DNA of 64,000 nt from positions 62,001 to 126,000 of the forward strand of contig JADGHL010000001.1 of assembly GCA_019686135.1 (NCBI GenBank), written 5' to 3'. Source of the DNA: Myxococcaceae bacterium. Its GTDB lineage: Bacteria; Myxococcota; Myxococcia; Myxococcales; Myxococcaceae. The notes below the pieces were generated by a model. The model ran no database searches and was not told where the DNA came from. It saw nothing but the letters and a program-made list of their open reading frames with translations. The position numbers were made by a program, and so were the translations under genes. Positions 29,757 to 40,690 of this stretch are shown piece after piece. Every line of letters begins with the position of its first letter. Positions within the stretch are counted from its first letter, which is position 1.

Positions 29757-30182
29757 ATGGCCGGCGCCAGCAAGTCCATCGTCATCGACGCTCCGTTGGA
29801 CAAGGTCTTCGCAACCATCTCCGACTACGAGCGCTACCCGGAGTTCCTCAGCGAGTGCAAAGAAGTCAAGACCTCCGGCCGCAACGGCCATCAGGTCGAC
29901 GTCCACTACAAAATCGAGGTGGTGAAGACGATCCGCTACACGCTGCGGATGCACGAACAGCCGCCCAACAAGGTCGCCTGGACCTTCGTGGAGGGCGAGT
30001 TCATGAAGGACAACCAGGGCAGCTGGGTGCTGGAGGATGCGGGCGGCGGGAAGACGAAGGCCACCTACACCGTCGAGATGAAGCTGGGGCCCCTGGTCCC
30101 CTCGTCGATCGTCAAGGCGCTGGTGGAGACGTCGCTCCCGAAGATGCTCGAATCCTTCAAGAAGCGGGCGGAGGGGAGATAG
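29757..30182 (+). CDS. SRPBCC/START-like (Coq10-type) protein
   Basis: A 141-residue soluble protein of the polyketide-cyclase/START superfamily. It has an N-terminal SIVIDAPLDKVFATISDYERYPEF motif typical of the Coq10/RatA branch, curved beta sheet, and the final long helix with TSLPKMLESFKKRAEG. Such proteins bind hydrophobic ligands such as quinones or lipids. AGGAGG lies upstream of the ATG. It is 63 bp downstream of the DUF4105 gene. The ligand is unknown. Confidence 0.85.
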   Translation: MAGASKSIVIDAPLDKVFATISDYERYPEFLSECKEVKTSGRNGHQVDVHYKIEVVKTIRYTLRMHEQPPNKVAWTFVEGEFMKDNQGSWVLEDAGGGKTKATYTVEMKLGPLVPSSIVKALVETSLPKMLESFKKRAEGR

Positions 30183-30366
30183 CCGCGGCCCTGCCTGCCC
30201 GCCCGGGGGTAGAGTGGGCGTCTACATCCGCGCGGGTGAGATCACCTTGCGGGCGGTGGAGGCCGTTCTACAATTTCCTGCGACCCGGGCCGGGGTGCCA
30301 CTGTGGCATGGCCGGCGCAGTCCGTTGGGATGCGCAGATTTGGGGCAGGGCGGAGCGCGGGAATCC

Positions 30367-30388
30367 CGGGAACCGATGTGGGTTCCCG
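30367..30388 (+). other. leader hairpin upstream of small conserved protein
   Basis: Perfect 8-bp inverted repeat CGGGAACC-6 nt-GGTTCCCG in the 240-bp gap ahead of the small gene, without a T-run. It may be a structured 5' leader or an operator; nothing else is recognised in this gap. Confidence 0.35.
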
Positions 30389-30422
30389 AGCGTAGGAAGT
30401 GCGGGGCCGTTAACAGGAGTGC

Positions 30423-30617
30423 GTGAGGGAAATGCTCGACGCCTTCATCATCGAGGAGATCAAACGCCGCGAGCGCCTCCGCCGCGAGGAGGAACAGCGT
30501 CCGGTGGTGGAGCTGCCGCTCCCATCGCCATCGGAGCCGCCCTCCCGTCGTCGCAGCGAGGAGGAGGACGAGGACAAGCCTCAGCGCGGCGTGGTGATCA
30601 TCGATCTGTCGGTCTGA
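30423..30617 (+). CDS. small charged protein (conserved myxobacterial type)
   Basis: A 64-residue protein. The N-terminus MREMLDAFIIEEIKRRERLRR is an amphipathic helix, the middle is Pro/Ser/Glu-rich, and it ends with a hydrophobic strand GVVIIDLSV. I recall similar small proteins in myxobacteria but know no function. GTG 30423 has AGGAG 3 nt upstream; ATG 30432 is an alternative. It is monocistronic, between a 240-bp leader and a terminator-like structure. Confidence 0.6.
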   Translation: MREMLDAFIIEEIKRRERLRREEEQRPVVELPLPSPSEPPSRRRSEEEDEDKPQRGVVIIDLSV

Positions 30618-30636
30618 CGCGCGACGTCCTTGCGCG

Positions 30637-30690
30637 ACGGAGCCCGGCGAGGGACGCGTCTGGACGCGGCCCCGGCGGGCTCCGTTCGTT
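30637..30690. terminator. bidirectional terminator-like stem
   Basis: ACGGAGCCCG and CGGGCTCCGT form a 10-bp outer stem enclosing a second hairpin (CGCGTC/GACGCG), followed by TCGTTTG. It sits between two convergent genes. Confidence 0.55.
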
Positions 30691-30709
30691 TGCGGGCCCG
30701 TGACGAGGG

Positions 30710-31783
30710 CTATCCGGCCAGCGGCAGCAGCTCGCGCGGATGGTAGACGTCCCGGAGCGCGGGCTGGATCGGCAGCGCCTCCAGCACCGCGGCCCGCCAC
30801 TTCGAAGGGATCGCCTGTTCCCCGTACACCGCGCCCAGGAGCGCGCCGGTGATCGCCGCGTTGGTGTCCGCGTCCCCGCCGCGGTTCGCCACGTCGATGA
30901 TCGCCGCCTCGAAGGACGGCGCGTGGAAGAGCTCCCAGAAGGCGAGCCGGAAGGCAACCCGGACGAACCCCGCCTGCAGGTGGAGGTGCAGATCGGGGCC
31001 GTACAGCCGGGGATCGTCCTGCTCCGCGGCCCGCAGATCCTCACGGAGGACCTGCACCGCTTCCTGCACCTCGCGGACGTGATCCTTCATCGTCCGGCCC
31101 AGCGTGGCCGCGCCGATGGAGAGCTCCGCGGACAGCTGTGACACCAGCCGGCTGGGCTGTACGGTTCCCGGGGTGTGGATGGCGGCGGCGACCGCCGCGT
31201 TGAACGCCACGCACGCGAGCTGGCACCGCGGATCCACGTGGGTGATGGCGGAGTCCTCGAGCGACGCCCGGATCCGCGCTTCGCGGTCCGCGGGCGACGA
31301 GAAATAGACGCCGATCGGCGCGGTGCGCATGAGCGAACCGTTGCCCGCTGGCCGCTTCGCGTTCTGGATCCAGTGCGTGCGCGCGCCGTGATCCGGCCCG
31401 AGCGCCAGGTTCGTCCCCTCCAGCGCCGCGCGGGTCTGCTGGCCCACATCGAACGCGTGCGGCAGCCACGCCTTGTACCGGCGGAAGGTCTCGGTCTGAT
31501 CGTAGCGCTGAAGGCCCCGAAGGCTCTGCGCCAGCGCCACCGCCATCTGCGTGTCGTCGGTGACCTGGCCCGGGCGGAGCTGGAACGGACCGCCGCCGAG
31601 GATCTCCGTCTGCGGCCCGAGCGCGAACTGGGGAAAGGGAGGGGCGGGCAGCTGCTTGAACTCTTGGGTGGTCCCGAAGGCGTCGCCCACCGCAAGGCCC
31701 AGGAGCGCGCCGCGCGAACGATCGCGGAGCTGCTCCGGAGCCGGTCCGGTGGGCTTTCGCAGTCGCGAAGGAGGCAGCGGCAT
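30710..31783 (-). CDS. ADP-ribosylglycohydrolase-family protein
   Basis: A 357-residue cytoplasmic enzyme of the DraG/ARH family, which removes ADP-ribose from proteins or small molecules using two Mg ions. The metal-binding motifs are present: GLAVGDAFG and VTDDTQM near the N-terminus, NGSLMRTAP in the middle and NRGGDADTNAAITGALLGA near the C-terminus. Length is slightly above average. The metallophosphoesterase gene lies 27 bp upstream on the same strand. No partner ADP-ribosyltransferase is visible in the window. Confidence 0.92.
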   Translation of the reverse strand: MPLPPSRLRKPTGPAPEQLRDRSRGALLGLAVGDAFGTTQEFKQLPAPPFPQFALGPQTEILGGGPFQLRPGQVTDDTQMAVALAQSLRGLQRYDQTETFRRYKAWLPHAFDVGQQTRAALEGTNLALGPDHGARTHWIQNAKRPAGNGSLMRTAPIGVYFSSPADREARIRASLEDSAITHVDPRCQLACVAFNAAVAAAIHTPGTVQPSRLVSQLSAELSIGAATLGRTMKDHVREVQEAVQVLREDLRAAEQDDPRLYGPDLHLHLQAGFVRVAFRLAFWELFHAPSFEAAIIDVANRGGDADTNAAITGALLGAVYGEQAIPSKWRAAVLEALPIQPALRDVYHPRELLPLAG

Positions 31784-31810
31784 GGGCGCGAGCCTACGGA
31801 TCGGAACCCG

Positions 31811-34328
<2,518 letters not shown>

Positions 34329-34331
34329 CCG

Positions 34332-35090
34332 GTGCGGATCCTCGTCTCCAACGACGACGGCATTCACGCCGAGGGGCTGCGCGCGCTCAGCGAGGCGATG
34401 CAGGGGCTGGGCGAGGTGTGGGTCGTGGCGCCCGAGTTCGAGCAATCCGCGGCATCACACGCCATCAGCCTGCACCGGCCGCTGCGGATCAAGGAGCTGG
34501 GCGGGCGGCGCTTCTCGGTGGATGGCACGCCCACCGACTGCTCGTACATCGCGATCAACCATCTGATGAAGGACGAGAGGCCGGCGCTGATGGTGAGCGG
34601 CGTGAACCACGGCGCCAACCTCGCGGACGACGTCACCTACTCGGGGACGGTGGCCGCGGCGATGGAGGCGTCGCTGCTCGGCGTCCCGGCGATCGCCTTC
34701 AGCCTTGTCGCGCACGAACCGTTCGACTTCGGCCCCGCGGCGAGGTTCGCGCGCAAGCTGGCGGAGACGGTGCTGGCGAACCCGCCGACGGGACGGATGC
34801 TGCTCAACGTGAACGTGCCCGGCGGCGCGGACCCGGACAGCTACACCGTCACCCAGCTCGGCAAGCACTCGTACGGCTACGACGTGGTGGAGAACGTCGA
34901 TCCGCGTGGGCGGAAGTACTACTGGATCGGCGGCAGCAGCTTCACGCACGAGGACATCCCCGGCTCGGACTGCAACGCGGTGTTCCGGGAAGGGCGGATC
35001 AGCATCACCCCGCTGCACCTCGACCTCACCGAGTACGACCAGATGGAGCTGGTCCGGAGCTGGAAGGTGGACGGCTACCGTCGGGAATAG
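34332..35090 (+). CDS. surE: 5'/3'-nucleotidase SurE
   Basis: A 252-residue survival-protein nucleotidase that dephosphorylates nucleoside monophosphates, with a role in stress and stationary phase. Catalytic metal-binding motifs are visible: VSNDDGIHAEGL (NDDG), EQSAASHAISL with the conserved Ser, and SGVNHGANLADDVTYSGTVAAAMEA (N-H-G-x-N). It starts with GTG, 3 bp after eno, without its own clear ribosome-binding site, consistent with coupling. In many proteobacteria surE is followed by pcm and nlpD; here the M23/LysM gene keeps part of that order. Confidence 0.96.
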   Translation: MRILVSNDDGIHAEGLRALSEAMQGLGEVWVVAPEFEQSAASHAISLHRPLRIKELGGRRFSVDGTPTDCSYIAINHLMKDERPALMVSGVNHGANLADDVTYSGTVAAAMEASLLGVPAIAFSLVAHEPFDFGPAARFARKLAETVLANPPTGRMLLNVNVPGGADPDSYTVTQLGKHSYGYDVVENVDPRGRKYYWIGGSSFTHEDIPGSDCNAVFREGRISITPLHLDLTEYDQMELVRSWKVDGYRRE

Positions 35091-35098
35091 GCGCACAA

Positions 35099-35153
35099 GA
35101 CCGGGCCGAGAAGTTGCCTCGGCCTGTAGCAGCCTGAAACTTCTGGGCCGGTC
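35099..35153 (+). promoter_or_regulatory. long imperfect hairpin ending at the start codon of the LysM/M23 gene
   Basis: GACCGG (35099-35104) pairs with CCGGTC (35148-35153) and AGAAGTT (35109-35115) with AACTTCT (35138-35144), enclosing a 22-nt loop. The ATG begins 2 nt after the stem, so the ribosome-binding region would be sequestered. A competing hairpin GGCCGAG/CTCGGCC can form inside. Confidence 0.5.
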
Positions 35154-35154
35154 G

Positions 35155-36051
35155 ATGCGTCCCGGGTTCCGGTACAGAAGGATCGTAGCGATCCTCGCTA
35201 CGGCGGCGCTGTGCGCGCTCGGACCCGGGTGCGCCACCACCAGCGCGGGCGCGCCGCGCATGGAGCGGATCGACCGGCCCCATGCCGAACCGGACCTGGT
35301 GGTCGCCGACGCCGACAAGCCTCCGCCGCGCGTCGTTCACCGCGTGGAGGCCGGGCAGACGCTCTACCGGATCGCGCTCACCTATGGGATCAGCGTGGAG
35401 ACGCTGATGGCCGCGAACGGGATCCACGATCCGCGGACGCTCGCGGTGGGACAGGTGCTGGTCATCCCCGGCGCGGAGGCACCGAAGGAGATCATCCCGC
35501 CCGGCGCGCAGGAAGCGCCGGAGGCGATCGCGGCGGCGCAGGCCGGGAAGGTGGCGCCGGAGCACGAAGCGCCCGCGCGCGTTGCTCCGCCGAAGAAGGA
35601 GCGGAAGGCGCCGTTGGTGATGCCGAAGGGCGACGGCGTGCTCGACTGGCCGCTGCGCGGGGTGATCTACGCGCGTTTCGGGCGGAAGGGTGAAGAGCGC
35701 CACGACGGCATCGATCTCGCTGCGCCGCTGGGGACGCCGGTGAAGACCGCGAAGGCCGGCAGGGTGCTCTACGCCGGCGAGCAGAAGGGATACGGGTTGA
35801 TCGTCATCATCGACCACGGCGACGACCTCATCACCCTGTACGCCCACAACCGCGATCTCCGGGTGAAGACCGGACAGCGCGTGCGCGACGGCCAGGTGGT
35901 CGCCACGGTCGGCGAGTCCGGTCGCACCTCCGGGCCTCACCTGCACTTCGAGGTGCGAAAGGGCGGAGTGCCCACCGATCCGCTCGGCTACTTGGGCGCT
36001 CCTCCCGAGCGCAGCAGCGCGGTCGGCCGGCGCGTCGCGGATCACCGGTAA
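35155..36051 (+). CDS. LysM and M23 peptidase lipoprotein (NlpD/EnvC-like)
   Basis: A 298-residue exported protein: N-terminal signal peptide with lipobox-like LGPGC, then a LysM peptidoglycan-binding domain (about 60-105, with HRVEAGQTLYRIA and VGQVLVIPG). An Ala/Pro/Lys linker follows, then an M23/LytM domain (about 160-285) with HDGIDLAAP and GPHLHFEVR. The metal ligands H-x-x-x-D and H-x-H are kept, so it may be an active endopeptidase rather than a pure amidase activator. It likely acts in cell-wall remodelling or division. It is preceded by surE, a common order in proteobacteria. Confidence 0.92.
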   Translation: MRPGFRYRRIVAILATAALCALGPGCATTSAGAPRMERIDRPHAEPDLVVADADKPPPRVVHRVEAGQTLYRIALTYGISVETLMAANGIHDPRTLAVGQVLVIPGAEAPKEIIPPGAQEAPEAIAAAQAGKVAPEHEAPARVAPPKKERKAPLVMPKGDGVLDWPLRGVIYARFGRKGEERHDGIDLAAPLGTPVKTAKAGRVLYAGEQKGYGLIVIIDHGDDLITLYAHNRDLRVKTGQRVRDGQVVATVGESGRTSGPHLHFEVRKGGVPTDPLGYLGAPPERSSAVGRRVADHR

Positions 36052-36080
36052 GCCCAAACTCCCGTAGACTGCCCGCTCGA

Positions 36081-37274
36081 ATGCGAAGGACCTCTCTGCT
36101 CTTGGCCGGCGTGATCGCCGTTTCCGCCTCCGTCTCTGCTTCCGCCGAAGAGCCGAAGGTGGTCGCGGTGAGCGCGTTCGCCGCGAACCCCGCCGCCGCG
36201 CCCCAGGCGCCCGCCGTCGAGTCGCTCTTCGGCGGGCTGCTCGCCGACGCGCGGGAGCTCAAGGTGATCACCCACGCCGACCTGCAGACGCTGGTGTCGG
36301 TGGAGCGCCAGAAGCAGCTGCTGGGCGACAAGGGCGAGTGCAATGAGAACTGCATGATCGAGCTCGCCGGCGCGGTCGGCGCGCAGTACGTGGTGAGCGG
36401 GCGGATCGATCGCTTCGGCGATGCGTATGTGCTCGCCGCGGACGTGTTCGACGCGCACGCCGCGAAGGTGCTGCTCAAGGCGCGCGCCAACGCGGCGGGG
36501 GACGCGGAGATCCCCGAAGCCACCCGCGAGCTCGCCGCGCAGGCGGTGCGTGCGCTCGGGGCGACTTTGTCCGCAGTTGCATCCTCGAACGGCACGGGCC
36601 AGGGGCACCGCGCAGAGATCGGGGAGTGGGCCGCCTCGAACGCATGGGCGAGCAGCACGAACGACGGGGCCCGGGCGGAGGCTTCGAACGCGTCCGCCGC
36701 AGGGGAGGCGGGCGGCGGACCGCCCGCGCCGGACGATCCCCGCGTGTCTGCGAGCACACCTGGTGGGCCCGGCGTGAGCACCGGGAGCGCCGCATCGCCC
36801 CGACGCTTCTCACTCGCGCTCCACGTCGGAAACGCCTTTCTGGCCAACATTGCGAACCTCAACTTCAGCGGCGACTTCGAGTTCGGCTGGTGGTTTCAGC
36901 CCTACTGGGTGGCATTCGTGCAGGTCGGCGCGACGCTGGTCCGCACCAACAACATCGGGATCCCCGACCAGTTCGGACTCGTGCCCAGCGTGATCGGCGT
37001 GCGGCGGCTCTATCGGATTGACAGGTCGTTCCAGCCGTACTGGGGGTTCGGGCTCGGGTTGCAGCTGAGCGTCGGCGACTTCGCCGGGCTGACCGCGATC
37101 CCGCTGCCGAGCATGAGCGGTCTGGTCGGGTTCGAGTACGTCTTCGCCGATCGCTTCAGCCTCGGGCTGGAGGCCTCCACCAACGTGGCGCAGGCCGTGC
37201 TGGGCATCACCCACGCCGGGCAGGGGACCGGCTTCAACTTCGATCTCAACGGGACGGTCGCATGGCGTTTCTGA
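36081..37274 (+). CDS. exported two-domain protein: CsgG/LpoB-like N-terminus plus beta-barrel
   Basis: A 397-residue protein with a signal peptide (cleavage near ASAEE). Residues about 25-165 resemble the CsgG/FlgO/LpoB-type fold of many myxobacterial proteins: VVAVSAFAANP, L-x-V-I-T-H-A-D-L-Q, a conserved Cys pair C-x-x-x-C in ECNENCMIEL, and VSGRIDRFGDAY. A Ser/Ala/Gly/Pro-rich linker (about 170-235) joins it to a beta-stranded C-terminal domain ending in NGTVAWRF, with terminal Phe as for outer-membrane barrels. Its 3' end overlaps the following TPR gene by 13 nt, indicating cotranscription. Confidence 0.72.
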   Translation: MRRTSLLLAGVIAVSASVSASAEEPKVVAVSAFAANPAAAPQAPAVESLFGGLLADARELKVITHADLQTLVSVERQKQLLGDKGECNENCMIELAGAVGAQYVVSGRIDRFGDAYVLAADVFDAHAAKVLLKARANAAGDAEIPEATRELAAQAVRALGATLSAVASSNGTGQGHRAEIGEWAASNAWASSTNDGARAEASNASAAGEAGGGPPAPDDPRVSASTPGGPGVSTGSAASPRRFSLALHVGNAFLANIANLNFSGDFEFGWWFQPYWVAFVQVGATLVRTNNIGIPDQFGLVPSVIGVRRLYRIDRSFQPYWGFGLGLQLSVGDFAGLTAIPLPSMSGLVGFEYVFADRFSLGLEASTNVAQAVLGITHAGQGTGFNFDLNGTVAWRF

Positions 37275-38428
37275 AGCCGGCGCGGCGCGGGACGATCCTG
37301 GCGTGCCTTGCGCTCTGGTCGCTGTCGGCACTCTTCGGCTGTGAGGGCGGTTCGAAGCCCGTGGATCCGAAGACCCGCGCGGAAGGGCTCTACGTCCACG
37401 GCACCGCGCTCTACCTGCAGGGAAAGTTCGACGAGGCGCTGAAAGCCTTCGAGCAGATGAAGACGATCGTCCCCGACGATCCCCGGCTCCCCGCGGCGGT
37501 GGGCGAGGTCTACCTCTCGCAGAGCAAGCTCCGGGAGGCGCTGGAATACTTCCAGACGGCGGCGGCGAAGGATCCGAAGCGAAGCACCAACTGGAGCCGG
37601 ATCGGCTTCATCCAGGCGCAGCTCGGGAAGAACGACGAGGCACGGAGTGCGCTGCGCAAGGCGATCGGCCTCAACCCGCATGACTTCAACGCGCTCGAGG
37701 CGCTCGGGGACGTCGATCTGCACGAGCACAAGGTGCGGGAAGCCGCGAAGAACTACGCGTTGGCGGCCGAGGCCAGCCCGCGCCCAGACGCGCAGGGCCA
37801 GCTGTACGTGAAGGCCGCGAGGGTGCTGGAGGACGCGAAGGACGAGGCGGGAGCGATCCAGGTGCTCGAGCAGGGGCTGGCGAAAGGCACCCAGACCGCG
37901 GACGTGCAGGCCGAGCTGGGGGAGCTGTACGTCCGCGCCAGACGCTTCGACGACGCGTTGCCCGTGCTGATTGCCGCCGCGCAGAACAACCCCGTCGATC
38001 CGACGCTCTGGCAGATGGTCGGCGAGCTGTACCTGGCGAAAGACAAGCCCGGCGATGCGATCGCCGCGTTCCAGCAGTCGCTCAAAGTGAAGGACCGCGC
38101 CGAGGTGCATGGCTCGCTGGCGCGGATCCACAAGGCGCGAGGCGACACCGCGGCCGCTGCCGAGGAGTTGGACAAGGCCCTGCAGGTGGCAACCGGAGAA
38201 GAAGCCGAGTCGCGCGAGCTGGCGAAGCTTCTGATCGACTTCGGGCGGAAGAAGGACGCGTTGAAGCTCCTCGACGCGCTGGCGAAGGAGCCGGAGCAGA
38301 AGGACGACGCCGCGCTGCAGCTCAAGACTGCGAAGCTGGCGAAGGAGGTCGGTGACAGGCAGACGATGGAAGATGCCTGCCAGCGCGCCCGGTCCGCGCC
38401 CGACGCCGGCGTGACCCGCTGCCCGTAG
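37262..38428 (+). CDS. TPR-repeat lipoprotein
   Basis: A 388-residue exported lipoprotein: signal peptide with lipobox LFGC (Cys about residue 27), followed by roughly nine tetratricopeptide repeats from residue about 40 to 360 (for example ALYLQGKFDEALKAFEQ, AQLGKNDEARSALRKAIGLNP). TPR lipoproteins of this type scaffold periplasmic or outer-membrane complexes such as type IV pilus or gliding machinery. The 13-nt overlap with the preceding barrel protein suggests the two products form a complex. The specific partner is unknown. Confidence 0.85.
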   Translation: MAFLKPARRGTILACLALWSLSALFGCEGGSKPVDPKTRAEGLYVHGTALYLQGKFDEALKAFEQMKTIVPDDPRLPAAVGEVYLSQSKLREALEYFQTAAAKDPKRSTNWSRIGFIQAQLGKNDEARSALRKAIGLNPHDFNALEALGDVDLHEHKVREAAKNYALAAEASPRPDAQGQLYVKAARVLEDAKDEAGAIQVLEQGLAKGTQTADVQAELGELYVRARRFDDALPVLIAAAQNNPVDPTLWQMVGELYLAKDKPGDAIAAFQQSLKVKDRAEVHGSLARIHKARGDTAAAAEELDKALQVATGEEAESRELAKLLIDFGRKKDALKLLDALAKEPEQKDDAALQLKTAKLAKEVGDRQTMEDACQRARSAPDAGVTRCP

Positions 38429-38768
38429 CGGTCACCGACCGACGGGAAGACACGGGGCATCGCGAACCAGACTTGATCCGAAGTTGTGCGTGATGGACCT
38501 CGCGTTTGCCCCAGCGTAGCGCGCCCGGCCGGCGAGCCGAGGACGGCCTGTGCGCACGGAATGTGCGAGGAGACAAGCGGGCGTGGGCGCAGCGAACGAA
38601 CGGGGTGAACCGGGGAGCCGTTCAGTCAAGCGGGACGGGAGCGACCTCCGGCGCGGACGCGCCGACCAGTGCGCCACGCAACAACTCCATCGCACGACGC
38701 CAGGCAGCGGGGGGCGTCTGTCTTTGACTGGGCCCCGGGAGCGCCATGCTGCGAGGAGGTCGTGTCCG
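38429..38768. other. intergenic region without recognised content
   Basis: No open frame here looks like protein and no terminator with a T-run was found after the TPR gene. The stretch is slightly less biased in composition than its neighbours. Confidence 0.5.
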
Positions 38769-39041
38769 ATGACGCGCAGCCAGCAGACGACGCCGATGGC
38801 GTCGCGGCTCGACTGGCAGGGCTGCCGGTTCCTCCTGAAGCAGCGGGGCGTTGAAACGACGGCAAACGCCGAGTGGTGGGGCGTGGCAGTCGACCTGGGC
38901 TCACAATGGCGCTTCTCGCTCGCCCACCCGTGGATCGACTCCGGCAGCCTTCGTTCGATCGGGCAGCTACGGCCGCCCGCCCCGGATCTGCCGGTACACG
39001 CCGACGACGATTCCCAGGATCATCGTGGACCTGAACTGTGA
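38769..39041 (+). CDS. possible small protein overlapping the 3' end of lexA
   Basis: A 90-residue open frame with ATG preceded by GGAGG 9 nt upstream. The first ~55 residues (including [16 protein letters not shown] and [17 protein letters not shown]) look protein-like. The last ~25 residues overlap lexA on the opposite strand and do not. No family is recognised. It could be a real orphan gene or chance. Confidence 0.3.
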   Translation: MTRSQQTTPMASRLDWQGCRFLLKQRGVETTANAEWWGVAVDLGSQWRFSLAHPWIDSGSLRSIGQLRPPAPDLPVHADDDSQDHRGPEL

Positions 39042-39629
39042 ACGTTCCACGTAGATCGGCTGCATCGCGCTGTTCGCCGGCTGGAAACGGATCCGGTCTC
39101 CCTCCGGGTAGTAGCGCTTCACGGTGGCCTCGTCTTCGATCAGCGCCACCACGATGTCTCCCGGCGACGCGGAAGGGGCCTTACGCACGAACAGGTAGTC
39201 GCCGTCGTGGATCCCGTCCTCGATCATCGACTCGCCCTTCACGCGCAGGGCGAACACCTCTCTGCCGTTGCCGCCCAGAAGGAAGCTGTCGATCCGCACC
39301 GAGTCCTCGACGTTCTCGGTCGCCAGCAACGGCGCGCCGGCCGCCACCCGCCCGAGCAGCGGCACCTCGATCAGGTTGGGGTCCTTCTTCGGCCCCAGGC
39401 CCAGCACCATCCGCGCACGCTTGGTCGGCACCAGGGAACGGCTCTGCTGTTCGCCGCGGATGAGATAGCCCTTCCGCTCCAGCGCCTTGAGGTGATCGTT
39501 CACGCCGTTGGTGGAGCGGATGTCCATCTCCTCGCCGATCTCCCGGATGGTCGGCGGGAAGCCCCGCGTCTCGGTTTCCTTGACGATGAAGCTCAGGATC
39601 TCGCGCTGTCTTTCGGTGAGCTCTTCCAA
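38967..39629 (-). CDS. lexA: LexA repressor
   Basis: A 220-residue SOS repressor. The N-terminal winged helix (1-70) contains the recognition region [23 protein letters not shown]. The autocleavage site is Ala97-Gly98 (VAAGAP), and the catalytic dyad is Ser134 ([10 protein letters not shown]) and Lys171 (EATVKRYY). RecA filaments trigger self-cleavage after DNA damage. It is preceded by a LexA operator (39683-39699), so it is autoregulated. It lies downstream of a Tat-exported phosphoesterase on the same strand but has its own promoter. Confidence 0.97.
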   Translation of the reverse strand: MEELTERQREILSFIVKETETRGFPPTIREIGEEMDIRSTNGVNDHLKALERKGYLIRGEQQSRSLVPTKRARMVLGLGPKKDPNLIEVPLLGRVAAGAPLLATENVEDSVRIDSFLLGGNGREVFALRVKGESMIEDGIHDGDYLFVRKAPSASPGDIVVALIEDEATVKRYYPEGDRIRFQPANSAMQPIYVERSQFRSTMILGIVVGVYRQIRGGRP

Positions 39630-39676
39630 GGCGCTGTCCCTCCCGGATCCGGAACAGGTGTTCCGTGGTCGGGGTC

Positions 39677-39705
39677 ATGCTCCCTGAACAAGCGTATAGA
39701 GTCAA
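39677..39705 (-). promoter_or_regulatory. lexA promoter with embedded LexA operator (operator 39683-39699)
   Basis: On the minus strand TTGACT (-35, 39705-39700) and GAGCAT (-10, 39682-39677) are separated by exactly 17 bp. Those 17 bp, CTATACGCTTGTTCAGG, fit every position of the published Myxococcus xanthus LexA-box consensus CTRHAMRYBYGTTCAGS as I recall it. Confidence 0.85.
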
Positions 39706-40544
39706 CTTTTCGGCGCGCAGCGCAGCGTGAACATCGAGAGCTCGGGCTCGGAGTTGATGCGCGCGAAGATGCTCCCGCGCCCGAAGCCGAGCCCGCGGTT
39801 CACGTAGAGGTGGTTGCCGTTCACCTGGTAGAGCCCCCGCACGTACGGTTGCCCGGCGCGCGCGAACACTGCCTCGGTGAGCCCGGGGATCAACGCCACC
39901 TGCCCGCCGTGCGTGTGGCCGGAGAAGCACGCCAGCCCTGCGTTCTCCGGGAGCTTCTCCGCGGTGGGCGGCGTGTGCGCGAGCACGATCCGTGTTCCCC
40001 TGCGCGGTGCGCCGGCGAACGTCTTCGCCACGTCGTCGCTCCCGGTCCGCCCGTCATCCACGCCCAGCACCGTCAGCGGCGCGTTACGGATGCGCACCAC
40101 CGTGTGCTCGTTCTGCAGCACGGTGTAGCCGATCCGTTCGATGCCTTTCCGTACGCCCGCGGCGTCCACGTAGTGATCGTGGTTGCCCAGCACCGCGAAC
40201 GTCGGCGCGTCGATACCATGCAGGACCAGCGGCACCCGCGGGAGCGGATCCGCTGAGTGGGTGAGGTAATCGCCGGTGAGCAGCACGAGATCCGGCTTCA
40301 GCCGGTTGATCTCCCGCACCACCTTGTAGATGCGCCCATCCGGCGTGGCCATGCCGACGTGCAGATCGGAGATCTGGGCGATCCGCAGACCTTCGTGCGC
40401 CGGATCCAGCCCGGCGATCGGCAGCTCGGTCTCGGTGATCTCGAAGTATTCGGCGTGGTTGCTCGTCGCGTTGGCGACCCCCGAGGTGACCGCCGCGCCG
40501 ACGGCACCGGCGAGCACCTGTCGACGGCTGAAGCGGATCCGCAT
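39702..40544 (-). CDS. Tat-exported metallophosphoesterase (YkuE/YaeI-like)
   Basis: A 280-residue enzyme with a twin-arginine signal peptide (FSRRQVLAGAVGAAV, cleavage near ANA). The calcineurin-like domain follows with QISDLHVG, LTGDYLTH, VLGNHDHYVD, LAHTP and FSGHTHGGQ. YkuE-type enzymes act on the outer side of the inner membrane, on lipids or cell-wall precursors; the substrate here is unknown. The ATG at 40544 places the Arg pair in the correct N-terminal position. It is followed on the same strand by lexA, whose promoter overlaps its last codons. Confidence 0.92.
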   Translation of the reverse strand: MRIRFSRRQVLAGAVGAAVTSGVANATSNHAEYFEITETELPIAGLDPAHEGLRIAQISDLHVGMATPDGRIYKVVREINRLKPDLVLLTGDYLTHSADPLPRVPLVLHGIDAPTFAVLGNHDHYVDAAGVRKGIERIGYTVLQNEHTVVRIRNAPLTVLGVDDGRTGSDDVAKTFAGAPRRGTRIVLAHTPPTAEKLPENAGLACFSGHTHGGQVALIPGLTEAVFARAGQPYVRGLYQVNGNHLYVNRGLGFGRGSIFARINSEPELSMFTLRCAPKS

Positions 40545-40690
40545 GGGTGCTGTGCCTCCCGGACGGCCCATCAACGGCACACGGCGCATCCTATTCCGGG
40601 GTGCGCGGAACCTCCGAACCGGCGCGCTGTCTGTCCGGGTGGGCGCGGGGTGCGAGCCCGTTTCTGACCGTGACTGCGAAGGAGGCCGCG

